DNA of 56,397 nucleotides, taken from NCBI GenBank assembly GCA_018818125.1, contig JAHISQ010000129.1, positions 1 to 56,397 of the forward strand, read 5' to 3'. This DNA is from Candidatus Rifleibacteriota bacterium (GTDB lineage Bacteria; Muiribacteriota; Ozemobacteria; Ozemobacterales; Ozemobacteraceae). Made by a program: the position numbers and the translations under genes. Below are positions 8,754 to 17,373 of the stretch, piece by piece. Every line of letters begins with the position of its first letter. Position 1 is the first letter of the stretch. The notes under the pieces are model-generated. The model was not told the origin of the DNA and made no database searches. It saw only the letters and a list, made by a program, of their open reading frames with translations.

Positions 8754-10262
8754 TTATGATTTCTTCTGTTCACTGCCAATTTTCTTCTGAAGCTTTTGCC
8801 AGCTTAAAAAATACGCCTCAAGCTGCTTTGGCTGAAATTCGCCAGCTTCATACTTTTTGAGTGCCATCTGCCCCATCTTAAGAAAAAGCTCATCACGCTT
8901 TTTGCTGAAGCGTTCACCTTGAGAAGCTGATTTTTTCTCCTCAGGTGACTTCGAAAACAGGCCTTTAAGCTGTTCAAAAAATCCCTGAGGCTTTTTTTCT
9001 GCTGCTTTTTCTTCCTGTTCGGCATACTTTTGAATGAAAAAGTTCATGCGCAAAATTTCGTGACCCGTGGTCAAAAGCTCTGGAAATTGAACTTCGCCAG
9101 CCTGATAAAAATCAAAAACAGTGCGACCAGCCTCTTTAAAGACTTCATCAGCCTCTTTGCGAAGGTCAGTAACCGAAAAGCTCAGTTTTGCCTTATTCGA
9201 GAGACCAACCGCTTCATCTTTGCCCTGCCGAAAAAATTTGCCTACGGCACTGGCAATGTCTTCCATCGCGCCTTCATCTGAGCCTTTGCTCTCTGCCGCA
9301 GGTGTCGCTATTTTTTCTTCAGACAGCTGCGTCACCATTGTTTCGGTGGGGGGCTCAAGGCCAAATTTTTCTTCCATCAGCTTCAGGGAGCGGATTGCGG
9401 TTTCCTTGAATACACCTTCGCCATTTGTTCCCAGGCCTCTCAAAAAAGTCCAGGCAGTTAAATCATGGTAGTTAGCCAGAGCAACAATGGCTTTTATCCG
9501 GGTATCTGCATGAGTCGAAACGCGCACAGCTTCGACCAGCAGCTCTATCGCTTCTCCGGCCTGAATGTGTGATAGCGCATAGATCGCGCTGCCTTTCATC
9601 CATTCTTCAGGAGAATGGAGCATTTTTTTGAGTTCGGTAAAAACTTTTTCTTCGCCGAAAGATTGCAAAGCTTTGGCTGCCACAGCACGGATACGGTTAT
9701 CCGGATCAGAAAGAGCTGAAAAAAGGCTGGGTATCGATTCTTCGACTCCCAGATCCTCCAGTGCTTCAATAGTATTAGACCTTACCCGATTATCAGGGTC
9801 ATTAAGAAAATGGCTGAGAATACCTGCCTGCTGTTTGTCGATAAAAAGCTTAAGACTGCTTATCAAAGCCGCCCTGACAAAAGCATGCTCCTCTGTGTCG
9901 AGCATTTTTATAAGCTGGTCTTTATATTGCGCCAGATTGGCGGATTTAATTTCCATAACACCAGCAAGCCGGTCTTCATAATCTATAGAAATCAAATTCT
10001 CATCAATTTTTTCCCCAGTGGCTGGCTCTTCTGCGGATCTAAGAAGTTTCTCAGTTTTCTTGATCTTGTCGATTGCCTTACGAGCAAAAAAACGAACAGA
10101 AACATTACGATCTCTGGTGGCTTCGATCAGGTTTTCAAGCACTGCTTCGCGCGTTTCCCGGTCGGGGAAATCCAGCTTCATCAAAGTCATAGCCGATAAA
10201 GCCCGCAGATCATCATCTGAATTGGTCAGATCTTTAATGAGTCTTTTAATTTTAATATCCAT
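8754..10262 (-). CDS. HEAT-repeat protein
   Basis: This is a 502-residue soluble protein with no signal peptide. Residues 1-300 are a run of HEAT/PBS-lyase-type helical repeats, with recurring PDNRVRSNTIEAL and DNRIRAVAAKAL signatures. The rest is a charged helical region rich in Lys and Glu (ending near SFLQKKIGSEQKKS-like residues). HEAT arrays bind partner proteins; no catalytic motif is seen. It heads an operon with apt and the NeuA-like gene. Two other HEAT proteins in this window sit in pilus-related operons, so this one may belong to the same family of adaptors, but nothing ties it to pili here. Confidence 0.85.
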   Translation of the reverse strand: MDIKIKRLIKDLTNSDDDLRALSAMTLMKLDFPDRETREAVLENLIEATRDRNVSVRFFARKAIDKIKKTEKLLRSAEEPATGEKIDENLISIDYEDRLAGVMEIKSANLAQYKDQLIKMLDTEEHAFVRAALISSLKLFIDKQQAGILSHFLNDPDNRVRSNTIEALEDLGVEESIPSLFSALSDPDNRIRAVAAKALQSFGEEKVFTELKKMLHSPEEWMKGSAIYALSHIQAGEAIELLVEAVRVSTHADTRIKAIVALANYHDLTAWTFLRGLGTNGEGVFKETAIRSLKLMEEKFGLEPPTETMVTQLSEEKIATPAAESKGSDEGAMEDIASAVGKFFRQGKDEAVGLSNKAKLSFSVTDLRKEADEVFKEAGRTVFDFYQAGEVQFPELLTTGHEILRMNFFIQKYAEQEEKAAEKKPQGFFEQLKGLFSKSPEEKKSASQGERFSKKRDELFLKMGQMALKKYEAGEFQPKQLEAYFLSWQKLQKKIGSEQKKS

Positions 10263-10290
10263 ATTCTCGCAACTTCCCGATTTCTGAGAT

Positions 10291-10318
10291 AAAATAGTCT
10301 AACATATTACCAGCTCAA
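10291..10318 (-). promoter_or_regulatory. Possible promoter of the HEAT-apt-cytidylyltransferase operon
   Basis: On the minus strand TTGAGC (10313-10318) and TATTTT (10291-10296) are 16 bases apart. Each matches consensus at four of six positions. They start inside the T-tract of the proS terminator. This is the only plausible promoter in the short gap before the HEAT gene. Confidence 0.35.
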
Positions 10319-10354
10319 AAAAAACAGCACCACCCCCGTCTGGAGATGGCGCTG
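10317..10354 (-). terminator. Rho-independent terminator of proS
   Basis: Read on the minus strand, a 13-base-pair stem (10342-10354 with 10325-10337, including three G-U pairs) closes a four-base loop and is followed at once by eight T residues. It lies 26 bases after the proS stop codon. Confidence 0.88.
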
Positions 10355-10379
10355 CGACATTCTCATTGGCAGCCTGTGA

Positions 10380-11837
10380 TCAATAAGCGCGAGCGACAAA
10401 AACTCTTCTTTGCGCCGGCTGGCCACAAACGACACAAGCAGTATCGACCTGACCGTCATTAAAGCATCTGATGGTGGCGCCGGCTTCGGCCTTAAGTCTG
10501 GCCTCGCAAGCAGCGCCGCCGCACCAGCAAAGATCGGCCATAGACTGTTTTTCCTTTATTGCTGAGATGAATTCATCAAAACTGCTGACCTTGCAGGTCT
10601 TGTTTTTGAGAATTTCTGAGGCCTGAACGAAAAGCGTCTGTTGAATTTCCTGCATAAGCCGCACAGCTGTAGCTTCGAGCTCAGCATCAGGGATGAACAT
10701 CTTTTCGCCCGTATCGCGGCGCACCAGGCAAACCTGATTTTTTTCAAGATCTTTCTGACCAATCTCAACGCGCAACGGCACACCCATCATTTCATACTCC
10801 GAGTATTTCCAGCCCGGCTTGAAGCCTTCGCGATCGTCGAGGTGCACTCTGATGTCAATGCTGGCCAGTCGCTTCATAAGCTCGCGTGCTTTGCTTAAAA
10901 CATCTTGTGAATCCTTGTAAAGTATCGGAATTACAACGGCCTGAATCGGCGCAACCTTTGGCGGCAAACGCAAGCCACGATCATCCCCGTGCACCATTAT
11001 TACAGCGCCGATAATTCTGGTCGACATACCCCAGGAGGTTGTCCAGGCGTATTTGCGCTCACCATCTGAATCAAGAAATCTGATATCAAACGCTTTGGAA
11101 AAATTCTGACCGAGATCGTGCGATGTGCCAGATTGCAGAGCCTGCCCGTCTGGCATTAATGCCTCTATAGTATAAGTGTTCAGTGCGCCGGCAAATTTTT
11201 CCTTCTGACTCTTTTCGCCGGTAACCAGTGGAATAGCCAGTGATCCTTCAACAAAGGTTTTGTATACTTCCAGCATCTGCATCACTTCTTCCTGAGCTTC
11301 TTCGTGGGTGCGATGTGCAGTATGGCCTTCCTGCCATAGAAATTCAGTAGTGCGTAAAAATGGCCTGGTCACTTTTTCCCAGCGCACGACGTTGGCCCAT
11401 TGATTGATCAGCACAGGTAGATCACGGTAACTCTCGATCCACTTTGAATACATGTGACCGATAATAGCCTCTGAGGTCGGCCTTATCGCCAGACGTTCTT
11501 CAAGTTCTTCATGACCACCATGAGTTACCCAGGCAACTTCTGGCGCGAAGCCTTCGACGTGCTCAGCTTCTTTGGTCAGAAAACTTTCAGGTATAAACAA
11601 TGGAAAATATGCGTTTTGATGGCCAAGCCTCTTGAATTCTGCATCGAGAATCTTCTGAATGTTTTCCCAAAGCGCGTAGCCGTAAGGTCTGATGATCATA
11701 CAGCCCTTTACCGGCGAATAGTCGGCCATACGCGCTTTCAGCACCACATCGGTGTACCAGCGAGAAATGTCTTCAGACTTCGGGGTAACAGCTTCCATAA
11801 CCTTTTTGCTTGTGTTCTGAGTATTGGGTTTGTTCAT
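10380..11837 (-). CDS. proS: Prolyl-tRNA synthetase, class 3 (archaeal/eukaryotic type)
   Basis: ProS charges tRNA-Pro. The 485-residue length, the absence of an inserted editing domain and the C-terminal zinc-type domain identify the short archaeal/eukaryotic-like ProS3 form found in some bacteria. Class II motifs are clear: RPTSEAIIGHMYSKW, the FLRTTEFLWQEGHTAH block, and TSWGMSTRIIGAVIMVHGDD as motif 3. The C-terminal region carries CWCGGAACE, a later VCGQ, and the family's terminal tyrosine. The gene is monocistronic, with its own perfect promoter and a strong terminator. An AAAGG ribosome site lies about nine bases before the ATG. Confidence 0.97.
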   Translation of the reverse strand: MNKPNTQNTSKKVMEAVTPKSEDISRWYTDVVLKARMADYSPVKGCMIIRPYGYALWENIQKILDAEFKRLGHQNAYFPLFIPESFLTKEAEHVEGFAPEVAWVTHGGHEELEERLAIRPTSEAIIGHMYSKWIESYRDLPVLINQWANVVRWEKVTRPFLRTTEFLWQEGHTAHRTHEEAQEEVMQMLEVYKTFVEGSLAIPLVTGEKSQKEKFAGALNTYTIEALMPDGQALQSGTSHDLGQNFSKAFDIRFLDSDGERKYAWTTSWGMSTRIIGAVIMVHGDDRGLRLPPKVAPIQAVVIPILYKDSQDVLSKARELMKRLASIDIRVHLDDREGFKPGWKYSEYEMMGVPLRVEIGQKDLEKNQVCLVRRDTGEKMFIPDAELEATAVRLMQEIQQTLFVQASEILKNKTCKVSSFDEFISAIKEKQSMADLCWCGGAACEARLKAEAGATIRCFNDGQVDTACVVCGQPAQRRVFVARAY

Positions 11838-11864
11838 CAGCTATGCCTTTCAAACGTGGATAAA

Positions 11865-11899
11865 ACAATCGAGGGCTCATTATATGAACCCTCGATTGT
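11865..11899. promoter_or_regulatory. Palindrome centred on the proS -10 box (candidate operator)
   Basis: A perfect 11-base inverted repeat (ACAATCGAGGG at 11865-11875, its complement at 11889-11899) is separated by 13 bases. Inside the loop, four more bases on each side (11877-11880 and 11884-11887) are also complementary. The symmetry centre, 11882, falls in the -10 hexamer of the proS promoter. A dimeric repressor bound here would block RNA polymerase. Read on the minus strand it is also a hairpin followed by TTTT, so it may also terminate the upstream operon. Confidence 0.6.
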
Positions 11900-11907
11900 C
11901 ATGTCAA
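11879..11907 (-). promoter_or_regulatory. Perfect-consensus sigma-70 promoter of proS
   Basis: On the minus strand TTGACA (11902-11907) and TATAAT (11879-11884) are exactly 17 bases apart, a full consensus match. Transcription would start near 11872, giving a leader of about 35 bases. The -35 box lies just beyond the stop codon of the upstream HEAT/TPR gene. Confidence 0.85.
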
Positions 11908-11920
11908 GATGCAATTTTGC

Positions 11921-14314
11921 TCAGTGCCCGCCAGCTCTGACCTTCTGAGAAAGTGCTTCAATAAGCTTGCCGATCCTCTTGTTGCCAACCGGCAATTTGC
12001 AGGCCTGGTGCAAGATCTGGCCAGCCACACTGATTTTGCCGAGCTGGAAATTGGCCAGGGCTAGATAATAAGCAACTTCGGCATCGTCGGGATGCAATTT
12101 GAGCAGGCTGTCAAGAAGCTGGGCGCCGCGCTCATATTTGGCAACCAAAACGCAGGCCACACCAAGATCGTGATAAATTTTGGTTTTCATTTTCGGACTG
12201 GCTTCGATTTCACCGCCCACAAATTTTTCGTAGACCTTGATCAGGTCATTCCAGTTCTTCAGCTGCCTGTAAACCTTGCCAAGAACATAGTGAGCTCTGG
12301 CATGATCAGGAGCTTTGCCAATGAAAGTCTGCAGATAATCACGTGCCTGTTCATAGCTATCCTGCTCTGAGCACATGATGCCCATGTAAAGATAAATATT
12401 GATCGGCGGTGACTCGTCGGTTTCGAGCAGCATGCTGAATTCAGAGATGGCTTTTTTGTATTTGCCAACATTATAGGCCTTGAGACCAGCGCGATAATGC
12501 GGCGAAACTTTGGGCACGACTTTGCCAGGCTTAGCCTTCTTCGGCTTCGCAGGTTCACCACCACCAAAATCACCAAAGTCGCCCAGGCTGAGCAGGTCTG
12601 GCAGGTCAGAATCAGAAATTTCGCCACTGGCATCGCTTTCAGATTCGTCTGCATCCTCAACTTCTTCTAGATCCTCTAGGCCTCCCGCTTCTATCGGCGC
12701 TTTTCGACCACCTACGACAGATTCTGGCAGAACGGGTTCTTCGAATTCTTCTGGTTCTTCGGTCTGCTCTGGTTGTGGAGGGGGTGGAGGTGGAGCAGGC
12801 TTATCGGCCACTTCGATCTTCTCAAAGCTTTTAAGTAAAGGAACAGGCATGCTATCACCCAGATCGAGAATTTTAAGAGAACTGCTCAGCGAAGGAATAA
12901 GTGCTTCAACCTGGGTTTCGTTTTTCAGCTGCGAAAATCGTTCGACAAGGTCTTCGAGAATTTTGCGCTCGCCGGCTTTAATCAGGATCTCAGACAAAGC
13001 TCTGATAACCTGCGGATCTCGCTGTTCAAGCCTTGGCGCTATAGACTTAACGCCTTCGACCCCGCCAATAGCGGCAACAGCAGCCAGGAGAGCTTTGACC
13101 ACCGGCAATCTGCGATCTTTCAAATGCAATTTGATTGCAGTCAGTGCCTCTTCAGTCGGATGAAAAGTAAAGAAATTCAGACAAGACTCGAGATTTGGCG
13201 CTGCCCGCTCGGTTTTAAGCAACCCGAGAATTTTTTTATGGGGAAACTTCGACAACCGTGTTGCCATATCTACAGCGTGCTTGCGAATCCATTTGTTCTG
13301 GTCAGAAAGTGCCAGATCGAGCTGGTTAAAGACAAACTCAGAAGAGAAATTACGTAAAGACTGAATCATGCGTTTGCGAACCACTTCGCTTTTATCGCCA
13401 ACCAATACCGCCCCAAGATCATGGTATTCGTCTGATGGAATCATACCAAGAATAAAAGCAGCGCTGCGCCTGAGCTGCACGTCATTTGACGCAGCCATTT
13501 CCTGAATTTCGGGCTTGATCTTCTCCGGCTCAAGCTTGGCAAGAGCCAGAATAACATTAGCTCGAATTCGGTTATTGGGATCATGAAGGTGCTTTTCAAC
13601 GCGTTCTTTTATCTCTTCGGGCGGCAGAGTCAGGTCGCCGATCGCTTCGATCGAGTTTGCCCGCAAACGAGCATCTCTAGCCTTAATACCCTCATCAAAA
13701 ATTGGCAGCAGGGTCACGCTGCGAAATCTGGCAAGAAACGATATCATCAGCGCTTTTCGCCGCAAGTCTTCGTCCTGATGATATTTTTCGATAAGAATCG
13801 GAATAGAATCGAGTTCGCGCATAATACACAACAAACGCAGGATAGTCATCGAGATCCATTCATCGGGATCGGATATAAATTCGCAAAGTGCCAGTGCAGC
13901 TTCTTTACCGCCAATATTAAATAGAGCATTTGCGGTCTGAAAGCGCACATGCCGGTCAGAATCTGCAAGAAACGGCTGCAGTTTGGCAACCATCTCAGCT
14001 TTTTTCCTGAAACCAAGTTGCTCAACGATGAGATCGCGGTGAACAGAGCGTTGTTGTTTAAGCAGATCTATTAAAAAATTCTCGATTTCTTCACCGGCAA
14101 ACTTGCTACCGGCGATGATGGCCTCTTCCTGTTCAGGATGATTCTGCAGATAGCTGAAAACAATACCTTCAGACTGTGGCAGACCAGCTTCAGCAAGTAA
14201 CAGGTTGAGCCGAGCGCGTGTGCTCTCGGAGAGGTTGGCGCCGAGGTTATTGGAAACAGTGGCCGTGATCTTTTCTCTGAGTTCTTTTATTCGTTTTTGT
14301 GCTACGTCGTTCAT
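11921..14314 (-). CDS. Large HEAT-repeat/TPR adaptor protein in a PilT operon
   Basis: This is a 797-residue cytoplasmic protein without signal peptide. HEAT repeats occupy about residues 90-480 (for example DPNNRIRANVILALAKL). A proline-rich and acidic linker follows (about 500-600, with a PPPPPPP-type run and many Glu/Asp). The C-terminal 200 residues are TPR repeats (LKAYNVGKYKKAISEF, then YMGIMCSEQDSYEQA). It is the last gene of an operon with two PilT-type ATPases and overlaps the nearer one by four bases (ATGA). The role is inferred to be a scaffold for pilus motors or their regulators. No enzyme motif is visible. Confidence 0.85.
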   Translation of the reverse strand: MNDVAQKRIKELREKITATVSNNLGANLSESTRARLNLLLAEAGLPQSEGIVFSYLQNHPEQEEAIIAGSKFAGEEIENFLIDLLKQQRSVHRDLIVEQLGFRKKAEMVAKLQPFLADSDRHVRFQTANALFNIGGKEAALALCEFISDPDEWISMTILRLLCIMRELDSIPILIEKYHQDEDLRRKALMISFLARFRSVTLLPIFDEGIKARDARLRANSIEAIGDLTLPPEEIKERVEKHLHDPNNRIRANVILALAKLEPEKIKPEIQEMAASNDVQLRRSAAFILGMIPSDEYHDLGAVLVGDKSEVVRKRMIQSLRNFSSEFVFNQLDLALSDQNKWIRKHAVDMATRLSKFPHKKILGLLKTERAAPNLESCLNFFTFHPTEEALTAIKLHLKDRRLPVVKALLAAVAAIGGVEGVKSIAPRLEQRDPQVIRALSEILIKAGERKILEDLVERFSQLKNETQVEALIPSLSSSLKILDLGDSMPVPLLKSFEKIEVADKPAPPPPPPQPEQTEEPEEFEEPVLPESVVGGRKAPIEAGGLEDLEEVEDADESESDASGEISDSDLPDLLSLGDFGDFGGGEPAKPKKAKPGKVVPKVSPHYRAGLKAYNVGKYKKAISEFSMLLETDESPPINIYLYMGIMCSEQDSYEQARDYLQTFIGKAPDHARAHYVLGKVYRQLKNWNDLIKVYEKFVGGEIEASPKMKTKIYHDLGVACVLVAKYERGAQLLDSLLKLHPDDAEVAYYLALANFQLGKISVAGQILHQACKLPVGNKRIGKLIEALSQKVRAGGH

Positions 14315-15357
14315 TCTTCGAGCTCCTGCAACAGACTCTTTACAAAAGCCTGGTCGACCCCTTCTTCTCTCATAAGTTTTTCCAGAGAGTCTTTAAGGGT
14401 CACACAACCATCGCGTTTGGCCATGATCATAGCTGTATTAAGCTGGTTGTATTTTTTATCGCGAATCAGATTACGAATCGCCGAGTTTACCAGCATAAGC
14501 TCATAGGCAACACTTGGCGGCTGCATCGGGTCGATATTTGGTATCAGCATCTGCGAAAAAATGCCGATCAGACTCAGGCTCAACTGCGAGCGCGCTTCCT
14601 CCTGCTTGCCCGGTGGATACATGCTGACAATGTGCTCTATTGTCTGCGCTGATCCCATGGTAGGCAGAGAAGACAATACCAGATGCCCAGTTTCGGCAGC
14701 CATAAGCGCCTGCTCAATAATCGCACGCTCTTTGAGCTCACCAATTATCATTACATCGGGGTCTTCGCGCAAGGCATTGATAACGGCATCATAATAGCTG
14801 TTAATGACCTGGCCGATCTCAACCTGTGTAAACACAGCCTGGTTTGGCGTATAAATGACTTCAATCGGGCTTTCCATGGTAATGATGTGGCGGGCAAAAC
14901 GTTTGTTGATGGCATCGGCCATTGCCGCTATCGTCATACTCTTGCCCGAACACGATGGGCCAGTTACCAGGAAAAGACCACGTGGGCGGGCGGAAATATT
15001 GATAAGAGCTTCAGGCAGTCGCAAACTCTTGATACTGGGCACCTTTGGCGGAATAAAGCGAAACGAGCCGGCCAGACCTTCACGCTGCTGAAATATGTAG
15101 TATCTTATGCGGGCGCGGTTGTGACGATATGAAAAAATAGAATTAACATAGAATTTGCCACGCAGTTGTTCCTGCTGATCAGCACTTATTATAGGCAAAA
15201 AAAGATCATACATCTGCTGAGGTGCCAGAGCCTCATCCTCAGAGATGATCAGATGCCGATTAACCCGGAATGAGGGTGGTGCGCCCGGTTTAAGAATCAA
15301 ATCGCTGGCACCCATTTCCAAGGCTCGTTCAAAATATGCAAACACATCCGGTTTCAT
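14311..15357 (-). CDS. Divergent PilT/PilU-like ATPase
   Basis: This is a 348-residue member of the type II/IV secretion ATPase family, presumably a pilus retraction motor or its regulator. The N-terminal domain begins with the PilT-typical GASDLILKPGAPP. Walker A is GPSCSGKSM, where the usual form is GxTGSGKST. Walker B is DPDVMIIGEL, and the AAETGH histidine box is present but the usual following LHT reads LPT. The substitutions suggest reduced or altered catalysis, as in PilU-type paralogues that work with PilT. Four-base overlaps join it to the canonical PilT gene upstream and the HEAT/TPR gene downstream. Confidence 0.85.
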   Translation of the reverse strand: MKPDVFAYFERALEMGASDLILKPGAPPSFRVNRHLIISEDEALAPQQMYDLFLPIISADQQEQLRGKFYVNSIFSYRHNRARIRYYIFQQREGLAGSFRFIPPKVPSIKSLRLPEALINISARPRGLFLVTGPSCSGKSMTIAAMADAINKRFARHIITMESPIEVIYTPNQAVFTQVEIGQVINSYYDAVINALREDPDVMIIGELKERAIIEQALMAAETGHLVLSSLPTMGSAQTIEHIVSMYPPGKQEEARSQLSLSLIGIFSQMLIPNIDPMQPPSVAYELMLVNSAIRNLIRDKKYNQLNTAMIMAKRDGCVTLKDSLEKLMREEGVDQAFVKSLLQELEE

Positions 15358-16430
15358 ACCACACCTCCGGAACCGTCGCGCTCTTCGATTTTACGCTTGA
15401 CATATGTCTTGTTATTGGCAGCCAGAAGCGCCTCATTTTTCTCGATCTTGCCTTCACAGGTAAGGTCGACCAGGGCATTATCGAGAGATATCATACCAGT
15501 GCTCGATCCAGACTCAAGATAAGACGAGATCAGATGCACGCGATTTTCGTTGATGAGACCGCGAACCGCCGATGTATTAATAAGAATCTCAAAGGCAGCA
15601 ACCCGCCCGCGAGCATTCTTTCTAGGCACCAGCGTCTGAGTCACTACGCCGATCAAATGCGAAGCCAGGCGGCCGAGAACTTGCGAATGCATCGTCTGCG
15701 GAAACAAATTCACAAAGCGATCTATTGCCTGAATAGCGCTATTACTGTGCAGGGTAGTCAATACCAGCTTCCCTGACTCTGCCGCCAGAAGCGACATTTC
15801 AACCGCATCGGTATTGCGCAACTCGCCAACCATCAACACATCGCAGTCCATCTGCAAAGCCCCTCTGATACCTTCTTCAAAGGTCAAACAGTCAACACCA
15901 ACCTGGCGCTGACTGATCAGACTCATTTCGTCTTCGAACAGATATTCGATCGGATCCTCGACAGTTACGATGGTCTTATGATAAGTGGTGTTCACATGCG
16001 TGACAAAGGTTGAAAGTGTTGTCGATTTACCAGCACCGGTAGCACCGGTTACCAGAATGATGCCCTTAGGGCGGTCAGCCAGGCGACGACCAGACATGGG
16101 CAAATCAATGTCGGCAAACGACAGGTGTTTGAACGGAATAACCCTGTATACCGCATTCCCGCCATGTATATCATGAAAAAGGTTAACTCTAAAACGAGCA
16201 TTATGAAAGCTATAGCCAAGGTCGAGCTTACGATGCTTGATAAAATTAACCAACTGCAGGTCATCGAGAATAGATTCAAGCATCGCCTCAAAATCATCAT
16301 AAGAAACGACGGGCATGTCTTTTACTGGCCGCATTGTGCCATCTATTCTCAGGATAGGAGGATAGCCCACCTTGAAATGAAGGTCAGACGCTCCCTTTTC
16401 AACGCAGAGATTCAGTAACTCAAAAATCAT
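15354..16430 (-). CDS. pilT: Type IV pilus retraction ATPase PilT
   Basis: PilT is the hexameric cytoplasmic motor that depolymerises type IV pili. The 358-residue protein has the GASDLHFKVGYPP N-terminal motif, Walker A GATGAGKST, an Asp box (VTVEDPIEYLF), Walker B CDVLMVGELRN, and a His box LLAAESGKLVLTTLHS, in which the usual glycine-histidine is GK. The ATG at 16430 is preferred over an upstream in-frame ATG at 16466 because TGGAGGAG lies immediately ahead of it. It is the first gene of the three-gene minus-strand operon and points away from ftsE. Confidence 0.92.
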   Translation of the reverse strand: MIFELLNLCVEKGASDLHFKVGYPPILRIDGTMRPVKDMPVVSYDDFEAMLESILDDLQLVNFIKHRKLDLGYSFHNARFRVNLFHDIHGGNAVYRVIPFKHLSFADIDLPMSGRRLADRPKGIILVTGATGAGKSTTLSTFVTHVNTTYHKTIVTVEDPIEYLFEDEMSLISQRQVGVDCLTFEEGIRGALQMDCDVLMVGELRNTDAVEMSLLAAESGKLVLTTLHSNSAIQAIDRFVNLFPQTMHSQVLGRLASHLIGVVTQTLVPRKNARGRVAAFEILINTSAVRGLINENRVHLISSYLESGSSTGMISLDNALVDLTCEGKIEKNEALLAANNKTYVKRKIEERDGSGGVV

Positions 16431-16594
16431 TGCTCCTCCAGCCTCTATATACGTTTGACCATACAAGATCGAACAATCACAAAACCGGTTTTAGCGTGCT
16501 CGATCAATAATTCTACAGTTAAATCGGTGCTATGAACCATATAATTTACCAATGCTACCAGAATTAGCAAATTTTTGCCTGCAAAATTCACTTT

Positions 16595-16623
16595 TTGCCA
16601 TTAATGATTACAACTGTTATAAT
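16595..16623 (+). promoter_or_regulatory. Sigma-70 promoter of the ftsE-ftsX-envC operon
   Basis: TTGCCA (16595-16600), a 17-base spacer and a perfect TATAAT (16618-16623) lie 42 bases before the ftsE ATG. The rest of the 235-base gap between the PilT operon and ftsE is AT-rich and holds no gene that I can see. Confidence 0.8.
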
Positions 16624-16665
16624 CCAACAAAAGTTTTGAACAGGTTAGCGAAACACACAGACAAT

Positions 16666-17349
16666 ATGATTGAATTACAAAGCGTAACACGTATTTTTCC
16701 CAATGGCGTAAGAGCTCTTAACAATATAAGCCTTATAATCAACCCAGGTGATTTTGTTTTTCTGGTCGGGCCAAGCGGAGCCGGCAAAAGCACTTTTCTG
16801 CGCATGCTATTTCGCGAAGACACGCCTACCGAAGGCAAAATTATTGTCGATGGCAAGGATATAACGCTGATGCCGGAAAGTCGGGTGCCCTATCTGAGGC
16901 GCAACCTGGGAATAGTTCTTCAGGATTTTCAGCTTCTCAAGCGCAGAACGGTTGCCGAAAACGTCGCTTTCGGCCTGCGGGTAATTGGCGCCTCGGCAGC
17001 AGAAATAAGCAATCGCGTTCAGGAAGCGCTAGAGCAAGTAGGGCTTTCACACAAACGCCGAATGTTTCCAACTGAACTTTCGGGTGGTGAACAGCAGCGC
17101 GTCTGTATCGCGCGCGCCATTGTAAACAACCCGCTCATACTTATTACTGACGAACCTACCGGCAACCTTGACCCCATGATTTCTCAGGAAATTATGCAGC
17201 TTTTTCTGGAGATAAACTCACGTGGCACCACCATCATCATGGCCACGCACAACCACAACCTGGTGAACAAACTGCGCAAGCGCGTAGTAGCACTGGTTGA
17301 TGGCCAGATAATCAAAGACGAACTCGGCGGTACCTATGCTTATGAATAA
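16666..17349 (+). CDS. ftsE: Cell division ATP-binding protein FtsE
   Basis: FtsE is the cytoplasmic ATPase of the FtsEX complex, which couples the divisome to septal peptidoglycan hydrolysis. The 227-residue protein carries Walker A GPSGAGKST (35-43), the Q-loop in VLQDFQLL, signature LSGGEQQR (about 138-145), Walker B LITDEPTGNLD, and the H-loop ATHNH. The frame is open upstream to 16552, but the ATG at 16666 matches the family N-terminus (MIELQSVTRIFPNG) and fits the promoter. No strong Shine-Dalgarno is seen. ftsX follows after 24 bases. Confidence 0.96.
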   Translation: MIELQSVTRIFPNGVRALNNISLIINPGDFVFLVGPSGAGKSTFLRMLFREDTPTEGKIIVDGKDITLMPESRVPYLRRNLGIVLQDFQLLKRRTVAENVAFGLRVIGASAAEISNRVQEALEQVGLSHKRRMFPTELSGGEQQRVCIARAIVNNPLILITDEPTGNLDPMISQEIMQLFLEINSRGTTIIMATHNHNLVNKLRKRVVALVDGQIIKDELGGTYAYE

Positions 17350-17373
17350 CACTATCGACTGGAGTATCCGCTA

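Noticed and set aside
11862..11899. The inverted repeat upstream of proS as a simple rho-independent terminator
   Set aside because: The consensus promoter TTGACA-17-TATAAT runs through it on the same strand, and only four T residues follow. A promoter/operator reading explains more; a secondary terminator role is kept as a possibility.
12510..13163. A 217-codon plus-strand frame rich in Ser, Gly and Pro
   Set aside because: It is antisense to the acidic, proline-rich linker and HEAT part of the 11921-14314 gene, has low complexity and no ribosome site. It is a shadow of biased codons.
16552..16665. Upstream extension of ftsE to ATG 16552
   Set aside because: This start would lie upstream of the sigma-70 promoter at 16595-16623 and adds 38 residues not found in FtsE.
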